Shown: positions 41,641 to 51,005 of the stretch, one piece after another | How positions within the stretch are numbered: the first letter of the stretch is position 1 | Layout: each line of letters starts with the position of its first letter | The notes under the pieces: generated by a model | Seen by the model: only the letters and a program-made list of their open reading frames with translations | Told to the model about the DNA's origin: nothing | Databases searched by the model: none | NCBI GenBank assembly: GCA_934317005.1 | Contig: CAKREB010000012.1 | Location: 38,216 to 102,215, forward strand | Direction: 5' to 3' | Origin: an uncultured Lachnospiraceae bacterium | GTDB lineage: Bacteria; Bacillota; Clostridia; Lachnospirales; Lachnospiraceae | DNA: 64,000 nucleotides | Program-made: the position numbers and the translations under genes

Positions 41641-42652
41641 AAAAAATATTTTTGGAAGCTTTGATTCTCATATCAAAAAGATTGAAAAAAGCTTAAATGT
41701 AACGATGGTTGCAAGAGATGGTTCTTTGAAGCTGATCGGTGATGCCGGCAATGTGAAGCAGGCAGAAGGAATTTTAATGCAGCTTTTGGAGTTATCGAAA
41801 AGAGGAAATGAGATTACAGAGCAGAATGTAAATTATGCGATTGGGTTAGCAATGGATCATGATCACACGGATATGGTGTCGATTGATTCAGATATTATCT
41901 GTCATACGATTCAGGGAAAACCGATCAAGCCAAAGACTGCAGGACAGAAGGAATATATTGATCTGATCCGCAAAAAGATGATCGTATTCGGAATCGGGCC
42001 TGCCGGAACCGGAAAGACATATCTGGCAATGTCGATGGCGATCGAAGCGTTTAAGCGGGATGAAGTAGGAAAGATCATACTGACAAGACCGGCGATCGAA
42101 GCAGGAGAAAAGCTTGGCTTTTTGCCTGGGGATCTGCAGAGCAAGGTAGATCCGTATCTGCGTCCTTTATACGATGCCTTGTATCAGATCATGGGAGCTG
42201 ACAGTTATCTGCGCAATGTAGAAAAGGGACTGATCGAAGTGGCTCCGCTTGCCTATATGCGAGGAAGGACGTTAGACAATTCTTTTATTATTTTGGATGA
42301 AGCACAGAATACGACACCTGCACAGATGAAGATGTTTTTGACCCGTATCGGTTTTGGCTCGAAAGTAATCGTCACCGGAGATCTGACACAAAAGGATCTT
42401 CCGTTTGACAGTAAGTCAGGGCTTGAACAGGCAGTGGAGGTGCTGTCAAAGGTAGAAGATATCGGATTTGCCTATATGACAAACCGGGATGTTGTACGTC
42501 ATCCGTTGGTTCAGAAGATTGTATCTGCTTATGACGAATATGAGAAGAAGCAGGAGCGAAAGGAAAAAGTATCTGCTGCAAAGAAAAACCAATCGAATGG
42601 CATGAGAGGAAAAGAAAATAGTCGATCTGGCAGAAGGAGCAGAGAAAACTAA
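41597..42652 (+). CDS. phoH: PhoH family ATPase
   Basis: 351 aa. N-terminal KH-like part, then the ATPase with Walker A GPAGTGKTYLAMS near 133 and Walker B FIILDEAQN near 230; VTGDLTQKDLP follows. PhoH proteins are RNA-related ATPases commonly neighbouring the rRNA endonuclease YbeY, as here. The C-terminal 35 residues are Lys/Arg/Asn-rich. TAA shares a base with the ATG of the next gene. Confidence 0.94.
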   Translation: MAIMETVIEIPMEHEKNIFGSFDSHIKKIEKSLNVTMVARDGSLKLIGDAGNVKQAEGILMQLLELSKRGNEITEQNVNYAIGLAMDHDHTDMVSIDSDIICHTIQGKPIKPKTAGQKEYIDLIRKKMIVFGIGPAGTGKTYLAMSMAIEAFKRDEVGKIILTRPAIEAGEKLGFLPGDLQSKVDPYLRPLYDALYQIMGADSYLRNVEKGLIEVAPLAYMRGRTLDNSFIILDEAQNTTPAQMKMFLTRIGFGSKVIVTGDLTQKDLPFDSKSGLEQAVEVLSKVEDIGFAYMTNRDVVRHPLVQKIVSAYDEYEKKQERKEKVSAAKKNQSNGMRGKENSRSGRRSREN

Positions 42653-43965
42653 TGGGAGAGAGTTACTTAAAGATAAAGAGTCAGGGAGAATGGAAGTGGC
42701 TGCATACGGTTATATTATGTGCCGGTCCGGTTGCCGGGGCAATTTTATACAATGCGTTGGCAGGAAAGGCAGCAACAGATATTTTTTCAAATGTAATCTT
42801 TTCGATTCTTCTGATCGGTGTGTTTCATACGTTTTTGTGTGTAAATGACAGATATTTTTGCCGGAAAATTAAGCACCCTATGCTGTATGCCGGCGTGTTT
42901 ACACTGTCCTTTCTGATGCTTGGAGCTACGGCGCGGCTGCCTTTCGGGGTACTGTGGATGCTTATGGTTGTGGTTGCAGCGTTAGATGGTGGATTAGAGA
43001 TTGCAGTACCGACACATATTGTATGTATGATCCAGTATGCATGTATGATCCTGCCAAATGAACACGGCTTTTATCGCTTTTCGGGATATCTGCTGTTTGG
43101 AATCATTGCAGCAGTTTTGCTTTCCATGTTTTGCAAAACGGAGGCAACAGGTTATCTTTGTATCATCCTGCTGGCATGTGACGGAATCGTACAATGTATT
43201 GCATACAGATTTAATCTGGCGCGCATGAAAAAATATGGAGTTAATATCGGGATAGAACTTTTTAGTGTACTGTTTTTGGTACTGGCAGGATGGATTTATT
43301 TAAAGAAATCTACCCTGTCAGAATCAGAAGAATCGGAAGAGGCAGAAGTCTTAGACAGCGTATCAGAAGAAACTGCAGAAAAGGAAGCAGAAGAGAAAGT
43401 AGAAAATAAAATAGAAATTAAAGCGGAAAATACAGATGAAGTATCACTTTTGGAAAGCCTGACTGCGTCTGATTTTGAACTTTTGGAAAGATTAAGAAAT
43501 TATTCCGAATCTTTATTAGAACATTCCAGTAAGGTTAGTGCACTATCGGAAAAGGCTGCGCAGGCAGTAGGCGGTGATGTTGCACTTGCTAAGGCCGGTG
43601 GAATGTACCATGAGATTGGCAGGATTGAAGACGAAACAGACTATATTGAAGCAGGCACGCGGATAGGAAAAGCGTATGATTTTCCTAAAGAACTGTTAGA
43701 TGTCATGCGGCAGCACAGTACAGGCTTTGAGTTTCCAAAAAGCGTAGAGGCTGCAGTCGTTATGTTAAGTGACTGTATTATTTCGACTAGTGAGTATTTG
43801 GAAAAAACCGGAAAGCGGAGTCTGGTGTCGGATGAACATCTGGTAAAAAGTATTTTCCAAAACCGCATTGAAAAGGGCAATCTGCAATATGCAGATATGA
43901 CGCAGGAGCAGATTCAGGCATTATGTGATTTTTATGTTGGCAATACATTTGCAAGAGAGGGATAA
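42652..43965 (+). CDS. PgpH-like membrane protein with degenerate HD domain
   Basis: 437 aa. Five to seven hydrophobic segments fill residues 15-220, then an acidic Glu/Lys-rich linker to about 265 and an HD-type domain at 280-425. It takes the place of the 7TM-HD c-di-AMP phosphodiesterase that usually lies between phoH and ybeY. Metal-site residues are altered: HD is HE (YHEIGR, near 319), and the usual His-His is a single QHS (near 353); His in LEHSSKV (289) and Asp in MLSDCI (373) remain. No large extracellular N-terminal domain. Phosphodiesterase activity is uncertain. Confidence 0.75.
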   Translation: MGESYLKIKSQGEWKWLHTVILCAGPVAGAILYNALAGKAATDIFSNVIFSILLIGVFHTFLCVNDRYFCRKIKHPMLYAGVFTLSFLMLGATARLPFGVLWMLMVVVAALDGGLEIAVPTHIVCMIQYACMILPNEHGFYRFSGYLLFGIIAAVLLSMFCKTEATGYLCIILLACDGIVQCIAYRFNLARMKKYGVNIGIELFSVLFLVLAGWIYLKKSTLSESEESEEAEVLDSVSEETAEKEAEEKVENKIEIKAENTDEVSLLESLTASDFELLERLRNYSESLLEHSSKVSALSEKAAQAVGGDVALAKAGGMYHEIGRIEDETDYIEAGTRIGKAYDFPKELLDVMRQHSTGFEFPKSVEAAVVMLSDCIISTSEYLEKTGKRSLVSDEHLVKSIFQNRIEKGNLQYADMTQEQIQALCDFYVGNTFAREG

Positions 43966-43967
43966 GG

Positions 43968-44489
43968 ATGACGATACTATTTGAGAAAGAAGTAGATGAT
44001 GAGTTAAACTTTGATTATGAAAAAAGACTGGAACAGGTGATACGGGCTGCTATTGCAGAAGAAAAATGTCCGTATGACTGTGAGATCAATCTGACTTTAA
44101 CGAATAATGAAGGAATCCGCACTCTGAATCAGGAATTTCGCGGACTGGATGTACCGACAGATGTGCTGTCATTTCCAATGGTAGATTATGAGGTGCCCGG
44201 AGATTTTTCGCATCTGGAACTGCCGGAAGCAAAAAACATGTATTTTAATCTGGAATCGGGTGAACTTCTTCTGGGAGATATTGTAATCTCAGTGGAAAGG
44301 GCGAAGGAACAGGCGCAGGAGTATGGTCATTCACTGGAAAGAGAGATTTCCTTTCTGACAGCACACAGTATGCTGCATCTGATGGGATATGATCATATGG
44401 AGGAAGAAGAACGAGAAGAGATGGAACAGAAGCAGGAAGAAATTTTACAAAAACTTGGAATCACACGTGATTTAGGAAGGGAAGAATAG
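43968..44489 (+). CDS. ybeY: Endoribonuclease YbeY
   Basis: 173 aa. Metal-binding motif HSMLHLMGYDH at about 131-141 (H-x3-H-x5-H). Involved in 16S rRNA 3'-end maturation and ribosome quality control. Starts three bases after the HD protein stop. An internal loop of about 20 residues (VDYEVPGDFSHLELPEAKN) is longer than in E. coli, as in other Clostridia. Confidence 0.96.
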   Translation: MTILFEKEVDDELNFDYEKRLEQVIRAAIAEEKCPYDCEINLTLTNNEGIRTLNQEFRGLDVPTDVLSFPMVDYEVPGDFSHLELPEAKNMYFNLESGELLLGDIVISVERAKEQAQEYGHSLEREISFLTAHSMLHLMGYDHMEEEEREEMEQKQEEILQKLGITRDLGREE

Positions 44490-44493
44490 TTTG

Positions 44494-46146
44494 ATGGGAA
44501 TTTCAGAGAAACCAAAGACAAGTAATTTTTTAAAGCAGGGCAGTATTTTAGCGGTAGCATCCATTTTGGTAAGAGTGATCGGACTTCTTTACCGTATTCC
44601 GATGGTAAATATTATCGGCGATGAAGGTATGGGGATTTACTCGGCAGCATTTGAGGTATACAATATTTTACTTATCATTTCTTCCTATGGTATGCCGATG
44701 GCTGTGTCAAAGATGGTATCTGCAAAGTGTATTCAAAGACGTTATAAAAATGCGTACCATATTTTCCGCTGTTCGATGATCTTTGCCTGCATAACAGGCG
44801 GCTCGGCAGCGCTGTTTGTCTATTTTGGTGCGGACATGCTGGAAACAAAGTTTTTTTCAAAATATCATGGCATTGCCATTCCGCTTAAGGTGTTAGCACC
44901 AACTATATTCATCGTAGCTATAATGGGCGTTTTGCGAGGACTGTTTCAGGGAAGAAAAACGATGATCCCAACGGCGGTATCGCAGATATTTGAACAGATC
45001 GTCAATGCATTTGTCAGTATTGCGGCAGCTTTTATGCTGACGCGTACACATACAGGATCAAGAAAGCTTGCTGCCTGGGGAGCGGCAGGCGGCACGATGG
45101 GTACACTATTTGGTGCGGCAACGGCACTGTTGATCTTAGCCGGTATCTATATGCTGTATCGTCCGGTGATGGAAAAGCAGAAAAGAAGAGATCATGTTTC
45201 GGCAAAGGAAACTCTGAGCATCACATATAAGCTGATCTTCTGTACGGTTATTCCAATCGTGCTAAGTCAGATGGTATATCAGCTTAGTGGTATCGTTGAT
45301 GTTACATTATTTAATATGATGATGGGAAGCAAGGGATATTCTGATACAGAAGTCAGCACATTGCTTGGAATCTACAGTACAAAGTATCGAACGCTTTGTA
45401 ACGTACCGATCGCTATTTCCACTGCGATCGCATCTTCTATGGTACCCGGACTTGTAGCATCCTTTATGCAGCAGGATAAGGCAGAGATGAAAAGAAAGGT
45501 GTCGCTTGCGGTAAAGTTTAATATGATCATTGCATTTCCATCCGCGATGGGACTTTCGGTTCTGGCAGAACCGATCATACGTCTTTTGTTCCACAGTTCA
45601 GATTATAAGATCAGTGCCGTGATGCTGATGACAGGTTCATCCTGCGTCATCTTTTATGCACTGTCCACTGTGACAAGTGGCGTGCTGCAAAGTGTTGACC
45701 GGATGAATCTTCCGGTGCTTCATTCACTGATCTCTCTGATCGTTCACATCGTATTGGTTTGTGCGCTGTTAAAATGTACCAATCTTGGTGCCTATGCATT
45801 AGTAATTGGAAATGTGACATATCCGCTTTTGGTATGCGTGTTAAACGCACGTTCCGTCAAACAAAGTCTTGGCTTTCGACAGGAGATCACACGGACATTT
45901 TGTGTTCCGCTTTTGTCATCCTTCTTCATGGGGATTGCCACATATCTGGTATATCAGGGATTCTTTTTCTTGACAAGCAGGATATATATTGCGATATTCC
46001 CTGCAATCGCAGTGGCGGTTATCGTTTATTTTGTACTTGTGTTAAAGCTTGGAGGTCTGACAAGAGAGGAGCTGTATGAGTTCCCATTTGGAAGAAAAAT
46101 GTCAATCATAGCAGACAGAATGCATCTGCTAAACGAAGATATGTAA
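44494..46146 (+). CDS. Oligosaccharide flippase / SpoVB-MurJ-like membrane protein
   Basis: 550 aa, about 14 hydrophobic segments, MOP exporter superfamily. The N-terminal FLKQGSILAVASILVRVIGLLYRIPM is typical of the Firmicutes SpoVB/YabM-type group, followed by DEGMGIYSAAFEVYNILL. Such proteins flip undecaprenyl-linked precursors; the exact lipid (cell wall, spore cortex or surface polymer) cannot be told. ATG 44494 follows GGAAGGGAAG; a TTG at 44491 is less likely. Confidence 0.88.
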   Translation: MGISEKPKTSNFLKQGSILAVASILVRVIGLLYRIPMVNIIGDEGMGIYSAAFEVYNILLIISSYGMPMAVSKMVSAKCIQRRYKNAYHIFRCSMIFACITGGSAALFVYFGADMLETKFFSKYHGIAIPLKVLAPTIFIVAIMGVLRGLFQGRKTMIPTAVSQIFEQIVNAFVSIAAAFMLTRTHTGSRKLAAWGAAGGTMGTLFGAATALLILAGIYMLYRPVMEKQKRRDHVSAKETLSITYKLIFCTVIPIVLSQMVYQLSGIVDVTLFNMMMGSKGYSDTEVSTLLGIYSTKYRTLCNVPIAISTAIASSMVPGLVASFMQQDKAEMKRKVSLAVKFNMIIAFPSAMGLSVLAEPIIRLLFHSSDYKISAVMLMTGSSCVIFYALSTVTSGVLQSVDRMNLPVLHSLISLIVHIVLVCALLKCTNLGAYALVIGNVTYPLLVCVLNARSVKQSLGFRQEITRTFCVPLLSSFFMGIATYLVYQGFFFLTSRIYIAIFPAIAVAVIVYFVLVLKLGGLTREELYEFPFGRKMSIIADRMHLLNEDM

Positions 46147-46173
46147 TAAAAAATTGGAAAGGCGTGAAATAAT

Positions 46174-49100
46174 ATGCAGAAAATTACACGTGAGGCAATA
46201 CGACAGATGGCTTCTTCAGAAACTGTGTATTATCGTGGAATGCGCTACTATGCTGCACATGCAGTGACAAAAGTAACGTGGAATGATACTAATAAGCAGT
46301 ATCGTTCTGTTGTAAAAGGAAGTAACCAGTATCTGGTAACGATCCAGCCCGAAGAGGATGAGATTGTATATACCTGTAACTGTCCGGCACATGTAAAATA
46401 TACAGGAGCCTGTAAGCATGTGGTTGCCACTTTGCTTTTTATAGCTGATTATCAGCAAAGACAGGAAGTTGATAAAAGCGAAGTGCCCGCAGACCGGACA
46501 GCATATCAGATCATAGAATATTTTCGTAAAAGAGAATACAGACGGCTGACACCGCAGTATTATCATATCCATTTACAGATTACGATCCCTGAATTTTTGA
46601 AGGGGCATCATGGGAAGGCTTATTTAAGCTTATACGCCGGCAGCACGAAAATGTATAAGGTAACAAATACAAAGAAGTTTATGGAAGATTATTATGAGGA
46701 AAAGACGATTCGTCTGGGAAAGGAGTTTTGCTTTATTCCCGGTGAATGTGCCTTTGATGAACAGTCGGTGCCGGTTTTGGAATATCTGACAGAAATCTAT
46801 GAGATTCAGGAAACGTTAGGAAAGACATATTATTCTAATCTTTTTAACAGACAGGAGTTAGTGCTGTCAAAAAGGATGTTGGCAAAGCTGTTGCATCTGG
46901 TTGCCGGAACAAGCTGCTCTTTATCGCTATATGGAAAACCATTGACAGAGGCAAAGGTGGTTTCCGGAAATCCGGAGGTTTCTTTAGAGTTAAAGTTTGA
47001 TAAAGAACGTCTGTTGGTAGAAAACAATAATGAGGGAAAGCTTTTATCACTTTGCGAGGATGGAAGCATTTTATTTTATGATAACTGTCTGTACCTTCCG
47101 GAGAGAGAATATATCTGTAATATTTTACCGTTTTATTCGACCTTATTTACAGAAAATGACCAGACATTGGAATTTCGTGGAGAAAATAAAAGCACATTTA
47201 TAGAAAAAGTGCTTCCGGTAATAAAAAAGTCGATGAAGGTAGCGGTACCGATGGAATTAAAAAACAGCTACATTGTAGAACCGTTGACACCAAAGCTTTA
47301 TCTGGATGTGACACAGTCAAAGACAAAGTGTTATATACAGGCTACGATACAGTTTGCTTATGGAGAGTATCAGGTCAATCCGTTACACAGCTTTTCTTCC
47401 GGAAAATACATTTTAGTGCGTGATAAAGAGGAAGAAGAACGTCTTACCAGAATTTTGTATGATCTGAATTTTAAAGTAACAGATGATACATTTTTATTAA
47501 AAAAAGAGGAAGATATCTTTTCTCTGATGTCGGAGAAGATGTCCATGCTTACGGACAATTTTGAAGTGTTTTATTCAAAGGCGTATAAATCTGCATCGGT
47601 CAAAAAGCTGGGATATCTTTCAGGAAAAGTGCGGTTAGATACCGGAATTGATTTTTTGGAAATGGATCTGGACTATTCACAGGTGCCAAAGGAAGAACTG
47701 GAAGAATTTTTTAAGGCGATACGCTTAAAAAAGAGATATTACCGCTTAAAAAGCGGAGCATTTATTGATCTGCAGGAAAGAAATGGTCAGCTAAGCACAC
47801 TTTCCTGGATCATCGACAATGGAAAGGTGGAAGAAAACGGCAGTGTGGTGCTTCCTAAGTCGGCAGCTCTATTTTTAGATGATATGCTTCCGCGTGGCAA
47901 CCGCATTGAAAAAGAAAAGTCCTATCAGAAACTGGTAGAACAGATCCACTCGCCGGAAAAAGCAGCATGGGAAGTTCCTACAGAGGTACATGCCACGCTG
48001 CGTCCTTATCAGAAGGTAGGATATCAATGGCTAAAAACTCTGGCGTTTTATGGCATGGGTGGTATTCTGGCGGATGACATGGGACTTGGAAAGACATTGC
48101 AGGCAATCCTGTATATCTGTTCGAATCCGGGGGATAAGACACTGATCGTATGTCCGACCTCACTTGCCTATAACTGGCAGGAGGAATTTGAAAGGTTTGC
48201 ACCTTCCATTAGGACAAAGATTGTGTCAGGAGCACCGGAAGAAAGACGGGAAGCAATCGAAAGCATCAAGCAGGAGGATGTACTGATCACGACATATCCT
48301 TTGATTCGAAAGGATATGGAATGGTATCGCAGCTACAAGTTTGATCACATGTTTATTGACGAAGCGCAATTTATCAAAAATCCTCATTCGCTCAGTGCAA
48401 AGGCTGTAAAGTCAATTAGTGCAGCGCATCGGTTTGCACTGACAGGAACGCCGATTGAAAATACCCTGTCGGAGCTGTGGTCGATCTTTGATTTTGTGAT
48501 GCCGGGCTTTTTCCCGCGTTACGGAAAGTTTAGTGAGATCTACGAGAAACCGATCATGCGTGGCGAAGATACCCAGAAGATGCAGGAGTTAAAGCTTAGG
48601 ATTCAGCCATTTATTCTCAGAAGAATGAAAAAACAAGTTTTAAAGGAACTTCCGGACAAGACAGAATCTATGCGCATGGCAGAAATGACAGGAAAGCAAA
48701 GAAAGATATATCTGTCATATCTGTCGCGCATACAGGAAGAAATCCGAAGCAACGATGAGATTCAGGAGGGAAGCGGAAGAATCCAGATTCTTTCGGCTTT
48801 AACAAGACTTCGCCAGATCTGCTGCCATCCGGGAACCTTTGTTGAAAATTATCTTGGCGGCAGTGGCAAGCTGGATCTGCTTATGGAACAGCTTCCGGAT
48901 ATTTTAGATGGCGGACACAGTGTGATCATTTTTTCACAGTTTACATCGATGCTTTCTATCATTGCCAGACAGTTAGAGGAAACCGGAATTGCATATTATT
49001 ACCTTGCCGGTTCGACAAAGGCAGTTGACAGAAAGCGGTATGTAAAAGAGTTTAATGAAGGGCTTGCACATGTATTTCTGGTTTCGCTTAAGGCGGGAGG

Positions 49101-49371
49101 AACAGGCTTGAATCTGGTAGGAGCCGATACGGTGATTCATTTTGATCCGTGGTGGAATCCGGCAGTGGAGGAGCAGGCAACCGACCGTGCATACCGCATC
49201 GGGCAAAGTAAGAAGGTGCATGTGATCAAGTATGTTATGAAGGATTCAATCGAAGAAAAGATATATCAGCTGCAGCGCAAGAAAAAGGAGCTTTCTGATC
49301 ATGTGATCGATGCAGGTGAGGTGTTTATCAACCATTTATCCAAAGAAGAGCTTTTGGAGCTGTTTGAGTAG
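46174..49371 (+). CDS. SWI2/SNF2 family helicase with SWIM zinc finger
   Basis: 1065 aa. SWIM motif CNCPAHVKYTGACKH at about 69-83, a long middle region (SNF2-associated domain), then a two-lobe ATPase: Walker A DDMGLGKTL near 637, FIDEAQFIKN Walker B, LTGTPIENTL, and motif VI TDRAYRIGQ near 1003. Bacterial proteins with this layout are thought to remodel RNA polymerase or DNA complexes; no substrate is known here. Stand-alone between the flippase and rplS. Confidence 0.93.
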   Translation: MQKITREAIRQMASSETVYYRGMRYYAAHAVTKVTWNDTNKQYRSVVKGSNQYLVTIQPEEDEIVYTCNCPAHVKYTGACKHVVATLLFIADYQQRQEVDKSEVPADRTAYQIIEYFRKREYRRLTPQYYHIHLQITIPEFLKGHHGKAYLSLYAGSTKMYKVTNTKKFMEDYYEEKTIRLGKEFCFIPGECAFDEQSVPVLEYLTEIYEIQETLGKTYYSNLFNRQELVLSKRMLAKLLHLVAGTSCSLSLYGKPLTEAKVVSGNPEVSLELKFDKERLLVENNNEGKLLSLCEDGSILFYDNCLYLPEREYICNILPFYSTLFTENDQTLEFRGENKSTFIEKVLPVIKKSMKVAVPMELKNSYIVEPLTPKLYLDVTQSKTKCYIQATIQFAYGEYQVNPLHSFSSGKYILVRDKEEEERLTRILYDLNFKVTDDTFLLKKEEDIFSLMSEKMSMLTDNFEVFYSKAYKSASVKKLGYLSGKVRLDTGIDFLEMDLDYSQVPKEELEEFFKAIRLKKRYYRLKSGAFIDLQERNGQLSTLSWIIDNGKVEENGSVVLPKSAALFLDDMLPRGNRIEKEKSYQKLVEQIHSPEKAAWEVPTEVHATLRPYQKVGYQWLKTLAFYGMGGILADDMGLGKTLQAILYICSNPGDKTLIVCPTSLAYNWQEEFERFAPSIRTKIVSGAPEERREAIESIKQEDVLITTYPLIRKDMEWYRSYKFDHMFIDEAQFIKNPHSLSAKAVKSISAAHRFALTGTPIENTLSELWSIFDFVMPGFFPRYGKFSEIYEKPIMRGEDTQKMQELKLRIQPFILRRMKKQVLKELPDKTESMRMAEMTGKQRKIYLSYLSRIQEEIRSNDEIQEGSGRIQILSALTRLRQICCHPGTFVENYLGGSGKLDLLMEQLPDILDGGHSVIIFSQFTSMLSIIARQLEETGIAYYYLAGSTKAVDRKRYVKEFNEGLAHVFLVSLKAGGTGLNLVGADTVIHFDPWWNPAVEEQATDRAYRIGQSKKVHVIKYVMKDSIEEKIYQLQRKKKELSDHVIDAGEVFINHLSKEELLELFE

Positions 49372-49416
49372 ACAGACGGTGTTGGAAAACAGCTTTGTAA
49401 AAATCAAAAAAAGTGC

Positions 49417-49445
49417 TTGCATTTTGGACAAGGGTATGGTATTCT
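49417..49445 (+). promoter_or_regulatory. Promoter of rplS
   Basis: TTGCAT (49417-49422), 17 bases, TATTCT (49440-49445), preceded by A-runs. The leader to 49535 may hold an L19 autoregulatory structure; only a weak AGAG/CTCT stem is evident. Confidence 0.65.
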
Positions 49446-49535
49446 GTTGAAGTTGTGAGTAGAGATATTCCTCTGTTACGGTTGCGATATGCACAAAAGT
49501 ATTAAGAATGTCAAAATGATGAAGGAGGTCACACG

Positions 49536-49883
49536 ATGAACGATATTATTAAAGCAATTGAAGATGCACAGTTAAAGTCTGACGTAGCAGATTTTAATGT
49601 AGGTGATACTGTTAAGGTATTTGCAAAGGTTATCGAGGGCAGCAGAGAGCGTATTCAGGTATACGAAGGAACTGTATTAAAAAGACAGAACGGTGGCGCA
49701 CGCGAGACATTTACGGTTAGAAAGAATTCTAATGGTATCGGTGTAGAAAAGACTTGGCCATTACATTCTCCAATTATCGATCATATCGAGGTTGTTCGCA
49801 GAGGTAAGGCTAGACGTGCTAAATTATTCTACCTTCGTGATAGAGTTGGTAAGGCTGCAAAGGTAAAAGAGATTGTAAAATAA
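49536..49883 (+). CDS. rplS: 50S ribosomal protein L19
   Basis: 115 aa, normal length. FNVGDTVKVFAKVIEGSRERIQVYEGTV and the family signature RRGKARRAKLFYLRDRVGKAA are seen. L19 lies at the 30S-50S interface. AAGGAGG ribosome site. Here it is a single gene with its own terminator rather than attached to trmD/rimM. Confidence 0.98.
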   Translation: MNDIIKAIEDAQLKSDVADFNVGDTVKVFAKVIEGSRERIQVYEGTVLKRQNGGARETFTVRKNSNGIGVEKTWPLHSPIIDHIEVVRRGKARRAKLFYLRDRVGKAAKVKEIVK

Positions 49884-49897
49884 GGATTCTCTTTCAG

Positions 49898-49931
49898 GGG
49901 GCATCATCGGTTTTCGATGGTGTCCTTTTTG
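49898..49931 (+). terminator. Terminator of rplS
   Basis: GGGCATCATCG, GTTTT, CGATGGTGTCC (two G-T wobbles) followed by TTTTTG. Confidence 0.88.
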
Positions 49932-49963
49932 TTATGTCCGGCATAGTATAATAGAAAGCAGAT

Positions 49964-49989
49964 TTTGTCTGTCTTTCGTGACAGACAAA
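49964..49989 (+). promoter_or_regulatory. Perfect hairpin in the amidase leader
   Basis: TTTGTCTGTC, TTTCGT, GACAGACAAA, downstream of a TATAAT (49947-49952) and ending five bases before the ribosome site. No T-run, so it is more likely a translation or stability element. Confidence 0.5.
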
Positions 49990-50005
49990 GGTTAGGAGAT
50001 TTTCT

Positions 50006-50773
50006 ATGGCAACTGTTATGATCGATGCCGGGCACGGTGGCTTTGACAATGGTGCTTCCTTTGAGGGAAGACTGGAAAAGGATGATACATTAAATCTGGC
50101 TCTTGCGGTTGGCAATCTTTTAGAAAACAGCGGAGTGGATGTTTTATATACAAGAACAACCGATGTATATCAGAGTCCGAATGAAAAGGCAAATATTGCT
50201 AATCGCAGTGATGCCTCGTATTTTATTTCCATACACCGCAATTCGAGTGTTGTACCGGAACAGTATTCGGGGGTGCAGACACTGGTATATCGAAATCAGG
50301 GGATACCGGCACTGTTTGCGCAGAATATCAATGCCGAGTTAGAAAAAGTGGGCTTTGCAGATCTCGGCACATCGGTACGGCCAAATCTTGCCGTGTTAAA
50401 GGGAACAAATATGCCTGCCGCGTTAGTTGAAGTGGGCTTTATCAATACAGAGCAGGATAACCGGCTGTTTGACTTAAAGTTTCCGGAGGTTGCGCAGGCA
50501 ATTGCAAATGGCATTTTACAAACGATTCAGGGAGCAAATGTCGAAAGTATGGAAATGGAAGGCTACAGTATTGAAACAGGTGTGTTTATGCATCACGAAA
50601 ATGCCAAAGGACTGGCAGAAAGTCTGCAGGAAGATGGATATTCCTGCTACATTGAACCGGTAAACAGGTGCTATCGTGTATCCTATGGAAAATATACAGA
50701 TATAGAGCAGGCGCAGTTGGCGCAAAAGGAATTGTTTGAAAAGGGATATGAGGCAAGAGTGATTAAGCGGTAG
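50006..50773 (+). CDS. N-acetylmuramoyl-L-alanine amidase with C-terminal SPOR domain
   Basis: 255 aa. The Amidase_3 domain starts at residue 1 (MATVMIDAGHGGFD) with zinc/catalytic residues in IDAGHGG, the RLEKDD Glu, ISIHRNSS and LVEVGFIN. Residues about 185-255 look like a SPOR domain (YSIETGVFMHHENA, YRVSYGKYTDIEQAQLAQK), which binds denuded glycan at septa. No signal peptide or membrane segment is present, and no upstream start would add one, so export is unexplained. Confidence 0.88.
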   Translation: MATVMIDAGHGGFDNGASFEGRLEKDDTLNLALAVGNLLENSGVDVLYTRTTDVYQSPNEKANIANRSDASYFISIHRNSSVVPEQYSGVQTLVYRNQGIPALFAQNINAELEKVGFADLGTSVRPNLAVLKGTNMPAALVEVGFINTEQDNRLFDLKFPEVAQAIANGILQTIQGANVESMEMEGYSIETGVFMHHENAKGLAESLQEDGYSCYIEPVNRCYRVSYGKYTDIEQAQLAQKELFEKGYEARVIKR

Positions 50774-50876
50774 TCAGAGGAAGCGTCATATTATTCAGAA
50801 CGGAAGCGATTTGATGCTAATTTTTGGTAAAACTGCCTAAAATAGCAAAAAAAATACAAAAAACCCTTGAAAATAC

Positions 50877-50905
50877 TTGCATTTTTAGAAAAGTAGTGCT
50901 AGTAT
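50877..50905 (+). promoter_or_regulatory. Promoter of the rimP-nusA-infB operon
   Basis: TTGCAT (50877-50882), 17 bases, TAGTAT (50900-50905), preceded by A-runs. Confidence 0.8.
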
Positions 50906-50931
50906 TATTACGAAATTAGTTATTTAGAGTA

Positions 50932-50959
50932 AAAGAGTGGACTGCCAAGTCCACTCTTT
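50932..50959 (+). promoter_or_regulatory. 12-bp hairpin in the rimP-nusA leader
   Basis: AAAGAGTGGACT, GCCA, AGTCCACTCTTT, about 20 bases after the predicted transcription start, followed by TCATTTATG. It could be a leaky terminator (attenuator) or a pause hairpin responsive to NusA. Confidence 0.65.
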
Positions 50960-51005
50960 CATTTATGTAATAGGAAAATGCTGAAAAAGAAAAGAGGTAG
51001 TGTTT

